DNA of 64,000 nt from Paenibacillus montanisoli (GCF_003268025.1 NZ_QLUW01000002.1:1178001-1242000); one strand, 5' to 3'. Positions 9,006-18,145 are shown, counted from the stretch's first letter. Translations and numbers: made by a program. The notes: generated from the sequence alone by a model not told the origin.

Positions 9006-9407
9006 CTATTCCTTGCCGCTTGCTTCAGATGCTTTCGGTTCAGCCAAGCTGACCTTGATCGGATTCTCATCCAGCTCCAAGCCTTGCTTCTTCGCTTGTT
9101 CCCGAATGTATGCCGGATCCTTTGCCTTCTCGTATTCAGATGTCAAATAGGCGATTTGCTCGGTCAGCTCCACATGCTGATTCGACAATTTCTTGACTTC
9201 AAGCTCCATCTGGTAGATTTGCGCATAACGGAAAATAATAACGCCTGCCACGATTACGCACGCGAGGATCGTAAACATGTAAAGCAGCTTCTCTTGCATC
9301 GGAAGCGACTTGCGTTTTACAACGACTTTTTTCGTCTCGCGAAACTGAGGACGGGGCTCCTGTTTTCGTTTGGGCTGCATCGCAAGATTGCCATTCACAT
9401 ATGCCAT
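9006..9407 (-). CDS. ftsL: Cell division protein FtsL
   Basis: FtsL is a bitopic divisome protein that joins DivIC and DivIB and activates septal wall synthesis. The start chosen is the ATG at 9407, 11 nt after AGGGGAG; a GTG at 9419 is too close to that site. The 133-residue product has a basic cytoplasmic N terminus, one membrane helix (roughly residues 43-62) and a short extracellular leucine-zipper-like coiled coil. Sequence identity in this family is low, so the call rests on topology, size and position between rsmH and pbpB. Confidence 0.88.
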   Translation of the reverse strand: MAYVNGNLAMQPKRKQEPRPQFRETKKVVVKRKSLPMQEKLLYMFTILACVIVAGVIIFRYAQIYQMELEVKKLSNQHVELTEQIAYLTSEYEKAKDPAYIREQAKKQGLELDENPIKVSLAEPKASEASGKE

Positions 9408-9470
9408 ATCGGTACCCACTCCCCTTTCCTTGTTATTGGCTTCTATCGATCTATGTTGTCTATACGTCGA

Positions 9471-10403
9471 TTACAATTTTTCGGCGATCCGCAGCTTGGC
9501 GGAACGCGACCTCGGGTTATGTTCCAGCTCCTCGGCGCTAGGCAGAATAGGCTTTCTGTTCACGAGCTTCAACTTGCCATTGCCGCCGCAAACACACATC
9601 GGAAAATCTGTCGGACAGGTGCATTTTTCAACAAATTTCGCAAACAACTGCTTACAAATACGGTCTTCCAGGGAATGAAACGTAATGACTGATGCTCTGC
9701 CTCCGGCATTCAATACGTCTATCGTCTGTTCAAGACCTGCTTCTTCCGCGCCCAGTTCATCGTTAACCGCGATCCGCAGCGCTTGAAACGTGCGCTTCGC
9801 GGGATGCGGACCCGTCCGCCTTGCAGCGGCAGGGATGCCGGACTTAATGATTTCCACCAGTTCGCCCGTCGTGTCGATCCTTTTCTGCTCTCTTGCCGCG
9901 ACGATTTTGCGTGCAATCGATCTGGCGAATCGCTCTTCGCCATAGTTCGTGATAATGCGGGAAATTTCACGCTCGTCCCATTCGTTGACGATATCATCTG
10001 CCGTCAGCATGCCGTCTTGATCCATCCGCATGTCCAGCGGCGCATCGTGGTTATAGCTGAACCCGCGTTCGCCTTCGTCCAGCTGCGGACTGGACACGCC
10101 TAGGTCGAATAGCACACCGTCAACGCCGTCAATGCCTAAATCTCTGAGCACATGAGCCAAATAACGAAAATTGCTTTTCACCAGCGTAACCCGGTCCATA
10201 TAGGCCGCCAGACGCACCCGCGCGTTATCCAGCGCCCAGTCATCCTGATCCAGCGCAATAAGCCGGCCCTCCGGTCCAAGCCGCGATGCGATGAGCTCGC
10301 TGTGGCCGGCACCGCCTAATGTGCAATCCACATAGATGCCGCTTGGCTTGATCGCAAGCCCGTCTACTGCCTCTTCCTTGAGCACTGTAATATGTTGAAA
10401 CAT
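9471..10403 (-). CDS. rsmH: 16S rRNA (cytosine(1402)-N(4))-methyltransferase RsmH
   Basis: RsmH (MraW) methylates N4 of C1402 in the decoding centre of 16S rRNA using S-adenosylmethionine. The 310-residue protein has the family N terminus (HITVLKEE), a SAM-binding segment [10 protein letters not shown] near 26-35, and the conserved [15 protein letters not shown] region near 228-242. The start follows AGGAGG. It is the second gene of the cluster, about 60 bp after mraZ and presumably cotranscribed from the MraZ-controlled promoter. Confidence 0.97.
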   Translation of the reverse strand: MFQHITVLKEEAVDGLAIKPSGIYVDCTLGGAGHSELIASRLGPEGRLIALDQDDWALDNARVRLAAYMDRVTLVKSNFRYLAHVLRDLGIDGVDGVLFDLGVSSPQLDEGERGFSYNHDAPLDMRMDQDGMLTADDIVNEWDEREISRIITNYGEERFARSIARKIVAAREQKRIDTTGELVEIIKSGIPAAARRTGPHPAKRTFQALRIAVNDELGAEEAGLEQTIDVLNAGGRASVITFHSLEDRICKQLFAKFVEKCTCPTDFPMCVCGGNGKLKLVNRKPILPSAEELEHNPRSRSAKLRIAEKL

Positions 10404-10462
10404 GTTGTAAGCCTCCTTGCTTGCAAACGCCCGCTCTTGACGCCAGCATGTAATCTAGCGGG

Positions 10463-10900
10463 TTAAAAATTAAAGTCAAAATCAACAAGCTTCTCTGCGA
10501 TATCGTTGAAGGTCTCTTCGGATTGCTTGAAATAGCTCTCCCAGATCGGTTTGCTCCAAATTTCCACGCGGTTCGAAACCCCAAGCACGATGCAATCCTT
10601 ATCCAGCTTGGCGTATTCGCACAGCGTATTCGGTAAGTTTACCCTTCCCTGTTTATCGAGCTCGCATTCCGTCGCTCCCGAGAAGAAGAAACGGGAGAAC
10701 GCACGCGCGTCCGACTTCATCATGGGCAGCGATTTGAGCTTCTGTTCAAGCAAGCTCCACTCGCTTTGAGGGTAAACGAACAAACAGTTATCAAGTCCAC
10801 GGGTGACAACAAAGTGGTCGCCAAGCTGGTCGCGGAACTTGGCCGGAATGATAATGCGGCCTTTCTCGTCAATGCTATGCTGATACTCACCCATAAACAT
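10463..10900 (-). CDS. mraZ: Transcriptional regulator MraZ
   Basis: MraZ is a ring-forming SpoVT/AbrB-fold DNA-binding protein that controls its own dcw operon. The start chosen is MFMGEYQHS at 10900, 9 nt after GAGGTGG; a longer frame extends into the operator. The 145-residue product has the two expected DXXXR repeats, DEKGR near residue 12 and DKQGR near residue 55. The phased GTGG boxes immediately upstream are the expected binding site. Confidence 0.96.
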   Translation of the reverse strand: MFMGEYQHSIDEKGRIIIPAKFRDQLGDHFVVTRGLDNCLFVYPQSEWSLLEQKLKSLPMMKSDARAFSRFFFSGATECELDKQGRVNLPNTLCEYAKLDKDCIVLGVSNRVEIWSKPIWESYFKQSEETFNDIAEKLVDFDFNF

Positions 10901-10920
10901 TGGACCGCTCCACCTCTTCC

Positions 10921-10960
10921 CCCAAATCCTCCACTTAGCCCCACTTTCCACCACTTAGCA
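10921..10960 (-). promoter_or_regulatory. MraZ operator: phased 10-bp repeats
   Basis: Read on the minus strand there are three AAGTGG boxes spaced exactly 10 bp apart (plus strand CCACTTAGCC, CCACTTTCCA, CCACTTAGCA), then a TTTGGG box one step closer to mraZ. MraZ operators in other bacteria are rows of TGGG/GTGG boxes at 10-bp spacing, matching one box per helical turn. The site is 20-60 bp upstream of the mraZ start. Confidence 0.8.
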
Positions 10961-11122
10961 TGAACTATTCGCCACCGCCTCTCGAAATCCTCCTCCTTTA
11001 GCAGGATTTATTAAAATATTTTAGGTGATTAATCTTGTTACAGTTTTGAAACTTTTTGGTACTTTGGATCGTGTACACTAGAAATGAAATGCAAGATGAA
11101 TCATTCGTTAGGGGGCCTGCCT

Positions 11123-11413
11123 GTGACCAGCCAACCTGTTTTGTCCCATAAAATCAGTCTGCTGCGTACGGTTGAGCTACTTTGTTACCAAGTCTCCCAC
11201 TACTTACTCCGCAGCGAGAAGGAAGCCGCGGCAGCGAGCAAGGAAGCGCTGACGGCCTTGTTCAGCGACCCGCGATTTCTGGAAGCGTCAGACGAAGAAA
11301 GATGCTCCATCGCCAGGAAAACCGCCATATCCGCAGCATTGCAGCGTGCCTCATTAAGCTGCGCGCACGCAAAGAAAAAAGAGCTGACATCTCATGTTCA
11401 AGGGAACATGTGA
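11123..11413 (+). CDS. Small conserved-looking hypothetical protein
   Basis: I do not recognise the family. The GTG at 11123 is used because TTAGGGGG lies at good distance; the upstream ATG at 11084 has no ribosome-binding site. The 96-residue product is soluble, helical and alanine-rich, starting VTSQPVLSHKISLLRTVE, with three cysteines. It is transcribed divergently from mraZ. Its last codons lie inside the hairpin that terminates the convergent DUF4349 gene. Codon use matches the neighbours, so it is probably real. Confidence 0.6.
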   Translation: MTSQPVLSHKISLLRTVELLCYQVSHYLLRSEKEAAAASKEALTALFSDPRFLEASDEERCSIARKTAISAALQRASLSCAHAKKKELTSHVQGNM

Positions 11414-11423
11414 TGCAGCTCTT
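11371..11423 (-). terminator. Intrinsic terminator for the DUF4349 gene, inside the opposite gene
   Basis: AAGAGCTG (11379) pairs with CAGCTCTT (ending 11423), extended by an inner CATGTTC/GAACATG stem. On the minus strand it is followed by TTTTTTCTTT. It overlaps the final codons and stop of the plus-strand gene ending at 11413. Confidence 0.85.
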
Positions 11424-11446
11424 CGCTCTATTATTGCGTAGGTCGT

Positions 11447-12550
11447 TTACGGTTTAGGCTCCTCTTCCTCTTGTTCCGTACGTTCGCTTGCAGGAAGCGC
11501 CTTTGTACCTGAAATAGGACCCGGTCTTGGTTTGCGGCGGTTGTTGCGATATAGGATATAAGAAGGAATACCTACAAGCGCGGCCAAAGCCAGTACTGGC
11601 AACGCGCCGGCGATGAATATAAATACGCCCTGTATGAATTCGAATACGACCTTCGTACTGCCCGACATCGCATTCGTAACCTTTTTCAAAAACCCTTGTT
11701 CTTCTTCCTCTTGGATCGTGACCGGCTCGAGCACCTGATACATGCGAAGCTCGATCGTGGAGAACGCCACATTTTTGTCTAAATACCGGATGCGGCCTTT
11801 GATTCGCTCAATCTCGGTTTGCACCTCGCCCAGCTGATTCGATATTTGCAGCAGATCCGTCGTCTTCGTCGCTTTCTCCATGAAAGAAATGAGACGGGCT
11901 TCAACGACCTGTCGTGCTTTGAGGCGCGCTTCCATGTCCACATACTCCTCGGTGACGTCCGTGCCTTGAGCGCTGCTCTCAAATTGCTTGTGCTTAATCT
12001 TCTCCAGCTCTCCGATAAACGTATCGAAGCCGGCTGCGGGCACTTTGATCGTATAGGTGCCGCCAAGCTCATTCGTCGTTTTCTTGTCGGCGAATTGAAG
12101 CAGGTAGCCGCCCGAGATATGAATCAGATTGCGAAGCGACGTCTGCGCCTTACCGTAATCCTCGACCTCCATATTCACGTTCGCCCGGTAAATGATTTTA
12201 CGGTCAATGCTTTCTTCGCCATCCGGTATCGTGCCGACTGAAGAGCCGCCTTCGGTTGTAGCCGCGTTATCGGCAGGCTGCTCCATCTCCGCCTTCTCTT
12301 CGGAACCGGCGCTGGAGTTAGAAGCCGAGTTCGCAGTGGCCATATCCCCGTCCGCCATCGGCGGCGCCGCTTCGGTGCTTGCCGCCATGCTATTGTCACC
12401 CGCACTGCCTGCAAACCCGTTGCCCGAATTTTTGTCGCTGTTGCTTGCGGAACATCCCGTCATCATCCAGAACGTGACGGCAATAACGACTAGCATGACC
12501 CATTTGTAGCTTCTTCTGTTTACTTGCTCGCCTTTACGAAGCTTGCCCAT
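11447..12550 (-). CDS. DUF4349 domain lipoprotein
   Basis: This is a surface-exposed lipoprotein of unknown function. The ATG at 12550 after a G-rich site gives a signal peptide ending in a lipobox (MMTGC, Cys near residue 33). It is followed by a low-complexity Ala/Ser/Glu linker, then the DUF4349 domain, which contains a long coiled-coil (the RLKARQVVEARLISFMEKA region), and a C-terminal membrane helix with a basic tail (YRNNRRKPRP). The protein is therefore predicted to be held at both ends of its extracellular part. A strong terminator follows; ahcY lies upstream with its own terminator, so it is probably monocistronic. Confidence 0.85.
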   Translation of the reverse strand: MGKLRKGEQVNRRSYKWVMLVVIAVTFWMMTGCSASNSDKNSGNGFAGSAGDNSMAASTEAAPPMADGDMATANSASNSSAGSEEKAEMEQPADNAATTEGGSSVGTIPDGEESIDRKIIYRANVNMEVEDYGKAQTSLRNLIHISGGYLLQFADKKTTNELGGTYTIKVPAAGFDTFIGELEKIKHKQFESSAQGTDVTEEYVDMEARLKARQVVEARLISFMEKATKTTDLLQISNQLGEVQTEIERIKGRIRYLDKNVAFSTIELRMYQVLEPVTIQEEEEQGFLKKVTNAMSGSTKVVFEFIQGVFIFIAGALPVLALAALVGIPSYILYRNNRRKPRPGPISGTKALPASERTEQEEEEPKP

Positions 12551-12635
12551 GCTACAACCCCCCGCGATTTTGGTAATTTTATGCGTTGTACCTATCAAAC
12601 GTGTAAACGCTTCAGGAAGTTGCATGAACATGCAT

Positions 12636-12683
12636 AAAAAAAAGCGCATGAACCTTCTCTTAGCGGAAAAGTTGTTCATGCGC
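12636..12683 (-). terminator. Intrinsic terminator after ahcY
   Basis: On the minus strand GCGCATGAAC and GTTCATGCGC form a perfect 10-bp stem followed by eight T residues, starting about 28 bp after the ahcY stop. Confidence 0.92.
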
Positions 12684-12710
12684 CTTATTCGTTTGGTCTA
12701 CCTTGCCGGA

Positions 12711-13979
12711 TTAATGCTCCTGCCAGCTGTCAAGGTATGCCTTCTGCTCGTCCGACAGCGTATCGATGCCCGTTCCGATCGCCTCCAGCTTATAGCGGGC
12801 CACCTGCTCGTCCAGCGCATAAGGAACGTTGACGACCTTCTTGCCGATCGCATTATAGTTGTCGTTCACGTATTTCAGCGACATCGCTTGCAGCGCGAAG
12901 GTCATATCCATAATTTCCGCCGGATGTCCGTCGCCTGCCGCGAGGTTAACCAGCCGGCCCTCCGCCAACAAGTAAATGCTGCGGCCGTCCTTCAGCTGGT
13001 ATTCTTCGATGTTGCGGCGTACGACGCGCTTGCCCTTGGAAAGCGCCTCGAGCTCCGGCTTGTTCACTTCGACGTCGAAGTGGCCGGCGTTCGACAGGAT
13101 CGCCCCGTTCTTCATCACTTCGTAATGCTCGCCGCGAATAACATCCTTGTTGCCTGTTACGGTAACGAAGAAGTCGCCATGCTTCGCCGCTTCAATCATC
13201 GGCAATACGGTAAAACCGTCCATGTAAGCTTCAACGGCGCGGATTGCATCCGTTTCCGTGACGATGACTTGCGCGCCAAGCCCTTTCGCGCGCATCGCAA
13301 CGCCCTTACCGCACCAGCCGTAGCCTGCAACGACGACCGTTTTACCCGCGACAACCAGGTTGGTCGTCCGGTTGATGCCGTCGAATACGGACTGTCCTGT
13401 GCCGTAACGGTTATCGAAGAGGTACTTGCAGAAAGCGTCGTTAACGGCAACCATCGGGAACTTCAGAGAGCCGTCCTTCTCCATCGCCTTCAGGCGAAGG
13501 ATGCCCGTCGTCGTTTCCTCCGCTCCGCCGCGGATTTGCGCCATTAGATCAGGACGCTCCGCATGCAGAATCGATACGAAATCGCCGCCGTCGTCGATAA
13601 TCAGATCCGGCTTCGTTTCCAGTGCCTTTACCAGCAGCGCCTTATATTCCTCCGGCTCCGGGTTGTATTTCGCAAATACGGTAATGCCGTCCTCGACCAG
13701 CGCCGCGCATACATCGTCTTGCGTGGAAAGAGGGTTGCTGCCCGTAATGGTCACATCCGCGCCGCCGGCTTGAACGACTTTCGCCAAATAAGCGGTTTTA
13801 GCTTCAAGGTGAAGCGAGATGGCAACCTTCAACCCTTTGAACGGCTGCTCTTTCTCGAATTGCTCGCGGATCCGGTTCAGAACGGGCATATGCGCTGCCA
13901 CCCAATCGATTTTCAAATGGCCTTCCGGCGCAAGCGACATGTCGCGTACGATACTTTTTTCTTTGGGATTCACGGTCAT
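12711..13979 (-). CDS. ahcY: Adenosylhomocysteinase
   Basis: AhcY hydrolyses S-adenosylhomocysteine to adenosine and homocysteine, removing the inhibitory product of SAM-dependent methylation. The 422-residue protein has the tightly bound NAD site (GYGWCGKG) and conserved substrate segments such as TGSNPLSTQDDV and the C-terminal LAAGDGHP. The ATG at 13979 is preferred to the GTG at 13994, which overlaps the AAAGGG site. It lies 32 bp after bshC, so the two may be cotranscribed. Many Bacillales use Pfs/LuxS instead, so an AhcY route is worth noting. Confidence 0.96.
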   Translation of the reverse strand: MTVNPKEKSIVRDMSLAPEGHLKIDWVAAHMPVLNRIREQFEKEQPFKGLKVAISLHLEAKTAYLAKVVQAGGADVTITGSNPLSTQDDVCAALVEDGITVFAKYNPEPEEYKALLVKALETKPDLIIDDGGDFVSILHAERPDLMAQIRGGAEETTTGILRLKAMEKDGSLKFPMVAVNDAFCKYLFDNRYGTGQSVFDGINRTTNLVVAGKTVVVAGYGWCGKGVAMRAKGLGAQVIVTETDAIRAVEAYMDGFTVLPMIEAAKHGDFFVTVTGNKDVIRGEHYEVMKNGAILSNAGHFDVEVNKPELEALSKGKRVVRRNIEEYQLKDGRSIYLLAEGRLVNLAAGDGHPAEIMDMTFALQAMSLKYVNDNYNAIGKKVVNVPYALDEQVARYKLEAIGTGIDTLSDEQKAYLDSWQEH

Positions 13980-14010
13980 GATGGTTTTCAGCACCCTTTC
14001 TCGTTCGTTA

Positions 14011-15642
14011 TCAAATGGTAATCAAATAATGGCCGCCCAGCTTGTCGCAAGGCACCTCAAGCAGCTTGTCGATCCAGCCTCTGCCGTACCGGTTATAGAA
14101 GTCCGTCGCGTTCAGCACGCGCTCCTGCGGCTTGCCCTCCGGCCAAAGCGAGAGCGCGATCCAGTCCAGCTGGCGCAGCGCTGATCCGTATTTTCTAGCG
14201 TGCGCCTCCTGCGTCCGTTTCTCCAGATACTGCACCTGTTCCTTGATCCGCCTCAAGTTATTCTCGGTCAAATCGCCTAGCCCGTTCTCCACGGCCGCGG
14301 TTAACGCCCGCAGAGGCTCATAAAGCGCCTCTACGCCTGCTACGGCCGCGGCAAAGCCTGCTTCAATGCCGGCTTCGTCCCGCTCTTTGAGCCATGCCGC
14401 TCGCCGGTCCGAGAATCGGAAGACGACCTCATCATAGGACAAACCGTACTTGTGCATGTGCTTCGCGACTTTATCCTCGACAAGCGTAAACGACATTCGC
14501 GGCACGATCACGGGCATATCCATGCCCAGGACGCGAAACGCCTCCCCGGTCAGCGCCCAATAGGCGATTTCGCCGGGACCGAGAACGGCGGCAAGCACGG
14601 GCAGCACATAGTCCTGCATAATCGGCCTCGTCAGCACATTGTTGCTGAACCGCTGCGGTTCCGTCTCAGCCCAGCCGCTTAGCTGTTCGGTCGTCCACGA
14701 CTTCGTTCCTTTCCGGTTCCGGAACAGGCCTCCCTCCTTATGCAGCAGGACCCGTTCTCCCTCGTCGAACAGAAACAGATTGGCGCTGCCAGGCGCGACC
14801 TCCGCCTGCGGAGCAAATCCATGCGCCTGAAGCGAGGCGGCGCTGCGGGCATAAGCCGCTTCCAGCTCGTCGCTCTGCGCCAGCATCCGGCCGAACATCG
14901 GCGCTTCCAGCTGTCTGATGTTCGCATCGTCGGCATCCATCAGAACGAGTCCGGCTTTGCCGAACAGCCAGCCGATCATATGCGCGAACAGATCCGACAA
15001 CGTCTCGGAACGCTCCGCAAAGCGTCCGAGCATCTCGATCAGCTCGGGCTTGAACGCCGCATCCGGGAGCGTGGCCGCGAGCTGCTGAACCGCATCCGCA
15101 AGCGTTTCTTGCGACAATGCCGTCCGGCTAACCGCCGTGCGAGCTCCTTTCGGGCGCTGCATCGAAAGCCGGGTCAATCCGGTCGCAGCATTTCGGACAA
15201 GCGCATGATTCGCTTCGTCCCAATCATGGTCCTCGCCGGCAATCCAGAAGACCGGCACGACCTGCGTACCCGCCTGCGCGGATGCTTCCCGCGCAGCCGA
15301 GATGGCCGTCACCGCTTTATGGATGACCAGCAAAGGACCCGTCCAAAGACCCGCCTGCTGCCCAGTCACGATGACCGGAGCGCCTGAGCGAATCGCTTCA
15401 ATATTAGCCGTAACCGCCGCATCGCAGCCAAATCGGTCATTGTATGCCTGCATCGCATCGGCGAGAAGGCCGGCATCGGCCCTATTATGCGCATGCTCTT
15501 TCAGCCATCGCAGCCTGCTCGTCCAATGTGCCGGCTCGGCGGCGTGGCGACCGAAAAGCGCCTCTACGCCGGGATGGCTTCGTTGTATGTAAGCTTCGGT
15601 GACAGGCTGGCCGAAAGGAAGCTGAACCGTATCGATTTTCAT
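14011..15642 (-). CDS. bshC: Bacillithiol biosynthesis cysteine-adding enzyme BshC
   Basis: BshC is the last enzyme of bacillithiol synthesis and adds cysteine to glucosaminyl-malate. The 543-residue protein matches the family in length and begins with the typical PFGQPVTEAYIQ segment. Recognisable stretches include VTGQQAGLWTGPL and FWIAGEDHDWDEANH, which form the Rossmann-like core, then a long coiled-coil region and the conserved C terminus. In B. subtilis bshC (yllA) lies directly before mraZ; here ahcY and two further genes separate them. Confidence 0.96.
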   Translation of the reverse strand: MKIDTVQLPFGQPVTEAYIQRSHPGVEALFGRHAAEPAHWTSRLRWLKEHAHNRADAGLLADAMQAYNDRFGCDAAVTANIEAIRSGAPVIVTGQQAGLWTGPLLVIHKAVTAISAAREASAQAGTQVVPVFWIAGEDHDWDEANHALVRNAATGLTRLSMQRPKGARTAVSRTALSQETLADAVQQLAATLPDAAFKPELIEMLGRFAERSETLSDLFAHMIGWLFGKAGLVLMDADDANIRQLEAPMFGRMLAQSDELEAAYARSAASLQAHGFAPQAEVAPGSANLFLFDEGERVLLHKEGGLFRNRKGTKSWTTEQLSGWAETEPQRFSNNVLTRPIMQDYVLPVLAAVLGPGEIAYWALTGEAFRVLGMDMPVIVPRMSFTLVEDKVAKHMHKYGLSYDEVVFRFSDRRAAWLKERDEAGIEAGFAAAVAGVEALYEPLRALTAAVENGLGDLTENNLRRIKEQVQYLEKRTQEAHARKYGSALRQLDWIALSLWPEGKPQERVLNATDFYNRYGRGWIDKLLEVPCDKLGGHYLITI

Positions 15643-15733
15643 GGACAGTCTCTACCTTTCATCCTCTTTAGTAACACCTAGGAATAATTGCGATTTTTTC
15701 TCATTCATTGTACACAACAGGGCGCGCACCGTC

Positions 15734-15764
15734 AAAAAAATCACCCTCCGCCTGCGGAGAGTGA
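15734..15764 (-). terminator. Intrinsic terminator after the DUF3397 gene
   Basis: On the minus strand TCACTCTCCGC and GCGGAGGGTGA form a stem followed by TTTTTTT, about 35 bp past the stop codon. Confidence 0.9.
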
Positions 15765-15797
15765 CTTACGGATCCTATATTGCGCAAACCTGCGGCA

Positions 15798-16193
15798 TCA
15801 CGCGGTCAAAAAGCTTTTCCCGATGCCGATGAACATCAGAATCACATAGCAAATGCTCATAAGGAAGAAGCCGAGCCGCCAGATCGCGCGCAAAATGCGC
15901 TTCACGTTAATGCTGCCCTTCATCCGGTATTGCACATTGCCGAGCAGCCCGCCGCCAAGCAGCATAATCAGTAGAATGCCATACATGCCGAAGGAGCTGT
16001 GGAAAATCCGGTTGAACAATACCTCGACGCAGCCGATGAGCAGCGCGGTCGTCACATCCATGGCGGTACTGAACGCTTTCTTCCGATCGCCGGTTATGGC
16101 GCCGTAACCGAAGTAAACGAGGAGGAACGGAATAATCGGAAGAACGGCCAGAAAGGCATAAACATGCTTAATGCTTTCCCAAATCCACTGCAT
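15798..16193 (-). CDS. DUF3397 family membrane protein
   Basis: This is a 131-residue integral membrane protein with four predicted helices, matching the DUF3397 family of Bacillales; its function is unknown. It begins MQWIWESIKHVYAFLAVLP, and a cytoplasmic loop contains GDRKKAF. The start lies 11 nt after AGAGGAG. It follows panE with a 26-bp gap and ends in a good terminator, so panE and this gene form a transcription unit. The same gene neighbourhood (panE-DUF3397-bshC) is seen in related genomes. Confidence 0.82.
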   Translation of the reverse strand: MQWIWESIKHVYAFLAVLPIIPFLLVYFGYGAITGDRKKAFSTAMDVTTALLIGCVEVLFNRIFHSSFGMYGILLIMLLGGGLLGNVQYRMKGSINVKRILRAIWRLGFFLMSICYVILMFIGIGKSFLTA

Positions 16194-16219
16194 CCACGGC
16201 TCGCTCCTCTTTACGGAAA

Positions 16220-17155
16220 TTAGTTCGTATGGAGTGTCTTTATTAGCGTATATACGGCTTCGTTCATCGGAGCAGGCAGATGCAGCCTTTCGGCCAGCCT
16301 TAAGATTCCGCCGTTTATCCAGTCGATTTCGGTCTTGCGCCCCGCCTTGACATCCCGGAGCATCGACGATTCATTGCCTGCTGTCGCTTCGCAAATGCGA
16401 AGAAGCCGCTCCCAGGCGTCCTGGTTTCCTGCCATGCCGGCAGCTATAAGAATCCGATTGCTTTCTTCATGAAGCGCTCTCATCCAACGCAATCGGTTCG
16501 GATCGGCAGGCAGTTCCCCATTCCTGACGCCGGAAATCGCGGTGAGCGGGTTGATGACGGCGTTCACGAGCAATTTGTGGTAAACGACATCTTCCATTTC
16601 ATTCGACAACGAAGCTTCAATTCCTGCCGCAATTAGCGTTGTTAACAACAAATTTTGCGATTTACTCGCATTTTCTACGCTTCTCGGCCAGCATCCGAAC
16701 GTGAGCGTCCCGCGCCCCGTGTGACGGACAGTTTGCCCGTCACCGCGCAAGGCGCCTTCCGTCGTGACGGCCGCGTGAAGCTGCGTCTCCTGCAGCACCT
16801 TGCGCAGCGCATCCATATGGCCGATACCGTTCTGCAAAGCGAGTACCGGGCTTCCGTCAGCGCCCAGCCGACCGATATGCCCCGCAAGCGTCTCATCCAG
16901 ATGAGCTTGCTTCACCGCAAGCCAAATCCAATCGGGCCGTTCGTCCCCGGCCGGCAAATAGCCGTCGATTGTCGAAGCCGAGACCTTTACTGCTGTCTGG
17001 CCGCCGCCATGCCCGGTCAGCTTGATGCCCTCCTTGCGCAGCTGTTCCGCCTGCTCCTCCTTCCTGGCAAGCATTACGATATCTGTTCCGGCGATCGCGA
17101 GCCTCGCCCCATACAAAAGTCCTATAGCACCCGCTCCAACGATGATAATTCTCAC
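16220..17155 (-). CDS. panE: 2-dehydropantoate 2-reductase
   Basis: PanE reduces ketopantoate to pantoate with NADPH in pantothenate and coenzyme A synthesis. The 311-residue protein starts with a Rossmann loop (GAGAIGLLYGARLA). The C-terminal helical domain contains the conserved NAVINPLTAISGVRNGEL region, where the family lysine is here in the preceding YHKLLVNA stretch. The start is GTG behind AAAAGGGG. A ketopantoate/pantoate reductase family member of unproven substrate (ApbA-like) cannot be excluded, but context next to rsfA and bshC matches ylbQ/panE of Bacillus. Confidence 0.92.
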   Translation of the reverse strand: MRIIIVGAGAIGLLYGARLAIAGTDIVMLARKEEQAEQLRKEGIKLTGHGGGQTAVKVSASTIDGYLPAGDERPDWIWLAVKQAHLDETLAGHIGRLGADGSPVLALQNGIGHMDALRKVLQETQLHAAVTTEGALRGDGQTVRHTGRGTLTFGCWPRSVENASKSQNLLLTTLIAAGIEASLSNEMEDVVYHKLLVNAVINPLTAISGVRNGELPADPNRLRWMRALHEESNRILIAAGMAGNQDAWERLLRICEATAGNESSMLRDVKAGRKTEIDWINGGILRLAERLHLPAPMNEAVYTLIKTLHTN

Positions 17156-17212
17156 TGGTCAGCCCCTTTTCTTGCATTGCATGAATAAGACTCATCGTAA
17201 CAGATGCAAACT

Positions 17213-17252
17213 AAAAAATCCCGCCGTAACCCAATACAGGTTCGGTGAGATT
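17213..17252 (-). terminator. Probable intrinsic terminator after rsfA
   Basis: On the minus strand AATCTCACCGAACC pairs with GGTTACGGCGGGATT (one bulge and wobble pairs), followed by TTTTTTAG. It separates rsfA from panE. Confidence 0.75.
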
Positions 17253-17303
17253 TTCAGGGAGCTGCTGTGCACAAGCTGTCGCAAGCAGCTGCGGACAAGC
17301 AGG

Positions 17304-17951
17304 TTATTCAATTCGTTCCAAGTTGCCGTTGGCGTCCATCTTGAATCGCGGTTTCGCTTCGTCTTCTTCGTTCAGCACCGTCAAGCGGCGCGCACGATCC
17401 ATAATTTGAATGAGCGTCTTGTAGTCGTCGTTAACGGCGCGGTAATCCGTTTGCGCGTTGTTCACTTCGTACTGCAGCCGTTCATTCATCTCGCGAAGCG
17501 AGAACAGCTCTTCATCCTTCTCGCGCAGATCGCGCTCGAGCGTCTTGATTTGACGGTTAAGCTCTTGGTAAGTCCCTTTCCATTGGCGCAGAAATCGGAT
17601 AACGGTATCAATAGATAGCGATTCTTCCGTCAACGGGTCGTTTTTGTACGTCCGCTCGTCATTATCGAGCAGACTGATGGATGAAACGTGAGGCGTTGCA
17701 ACGTACGTTTGTTTTTTCATATAGTTCCGCTTCTGGCGCTGCTGCTTCGCAATTTGTATCGCATCTTCATAGCGTTTGCGGACACAACTGTTCCAACGGA
17801 ATCCGCATGCGGCCGATGTCCGGCCGATTCGCTCACCTACTTCTTCAAACGCTGCCAGCTGCGTGCTTCCTTCACGGATATGCCGCAGGGTGACCTCGGC
17901 GAGGATGAGATCGTCATCCGGGCTCCAAGCATCTTGTCTGACTGCTGTCAT
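17304..17951 (-). CDS. rsfA: RsfA family prespore-specific transcription factor
   Basis: RsfA-type proteins are forespore regulators that modulate the sigma-F regulon. The start chosen is the ATG at 17951, 10 nt after TTAGGAGG. The 215-residue product begins MTAVRQDAWSPDDDLILAEV, a Myb/SANT-like DNA-binding fold (residues 5-65), with the conserved GRTSAACGFRWNSCVRKRY segment. A linker and a C-terminal coiled coil (about 125-190) follow. The position next to panE matches ylbO of B. subtilis. Forespore-type expression is expected, but I could not identify its promoter with confidence. Confidence 0.9.
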   Translation of the reverse strand: MTAVRQDAWSPDDDLILAEVTLRHIREGSTQLAAFEEVGERIGRTSAACGFRWNSCVRKRYEDAIQIAKQQRQKRNYMKKQTYVATPHVSSISLLDNDERTYKNDPLTEESLSIDTVIRFLRQWKGTYQELNRQIKTLERDLREKDEELFSLREMNERLQYEVNNAQTDYRAVNDDYKTLIQIMDRARRLTVLNEEDEAKPRFKMDANGNLERIE

Positions 17952-18145
17952 GCAACCAAAACCTCCTAACATTAGGCGCTTACTTATCTCTATGCCCTTG
18001 GTAGAGTTCATAGAATCTATCGGATACTAATTTGTATATCCATTTTTTTGGAGGCTCATACATGTTTTTTCGTAAATTGAAGCAAACTTGAAACAACCCA
18101 TGAAACGGAGCTAAAAAGTTTGCCAATTCGTCACGAGTTGAACAG

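Noticed and set aside
17952-18145. Forespore promoter for rsfA
   Set aside because: Some GTATG/ATATACAAAT segments look suggestive, but spacing and match are too loose to list.
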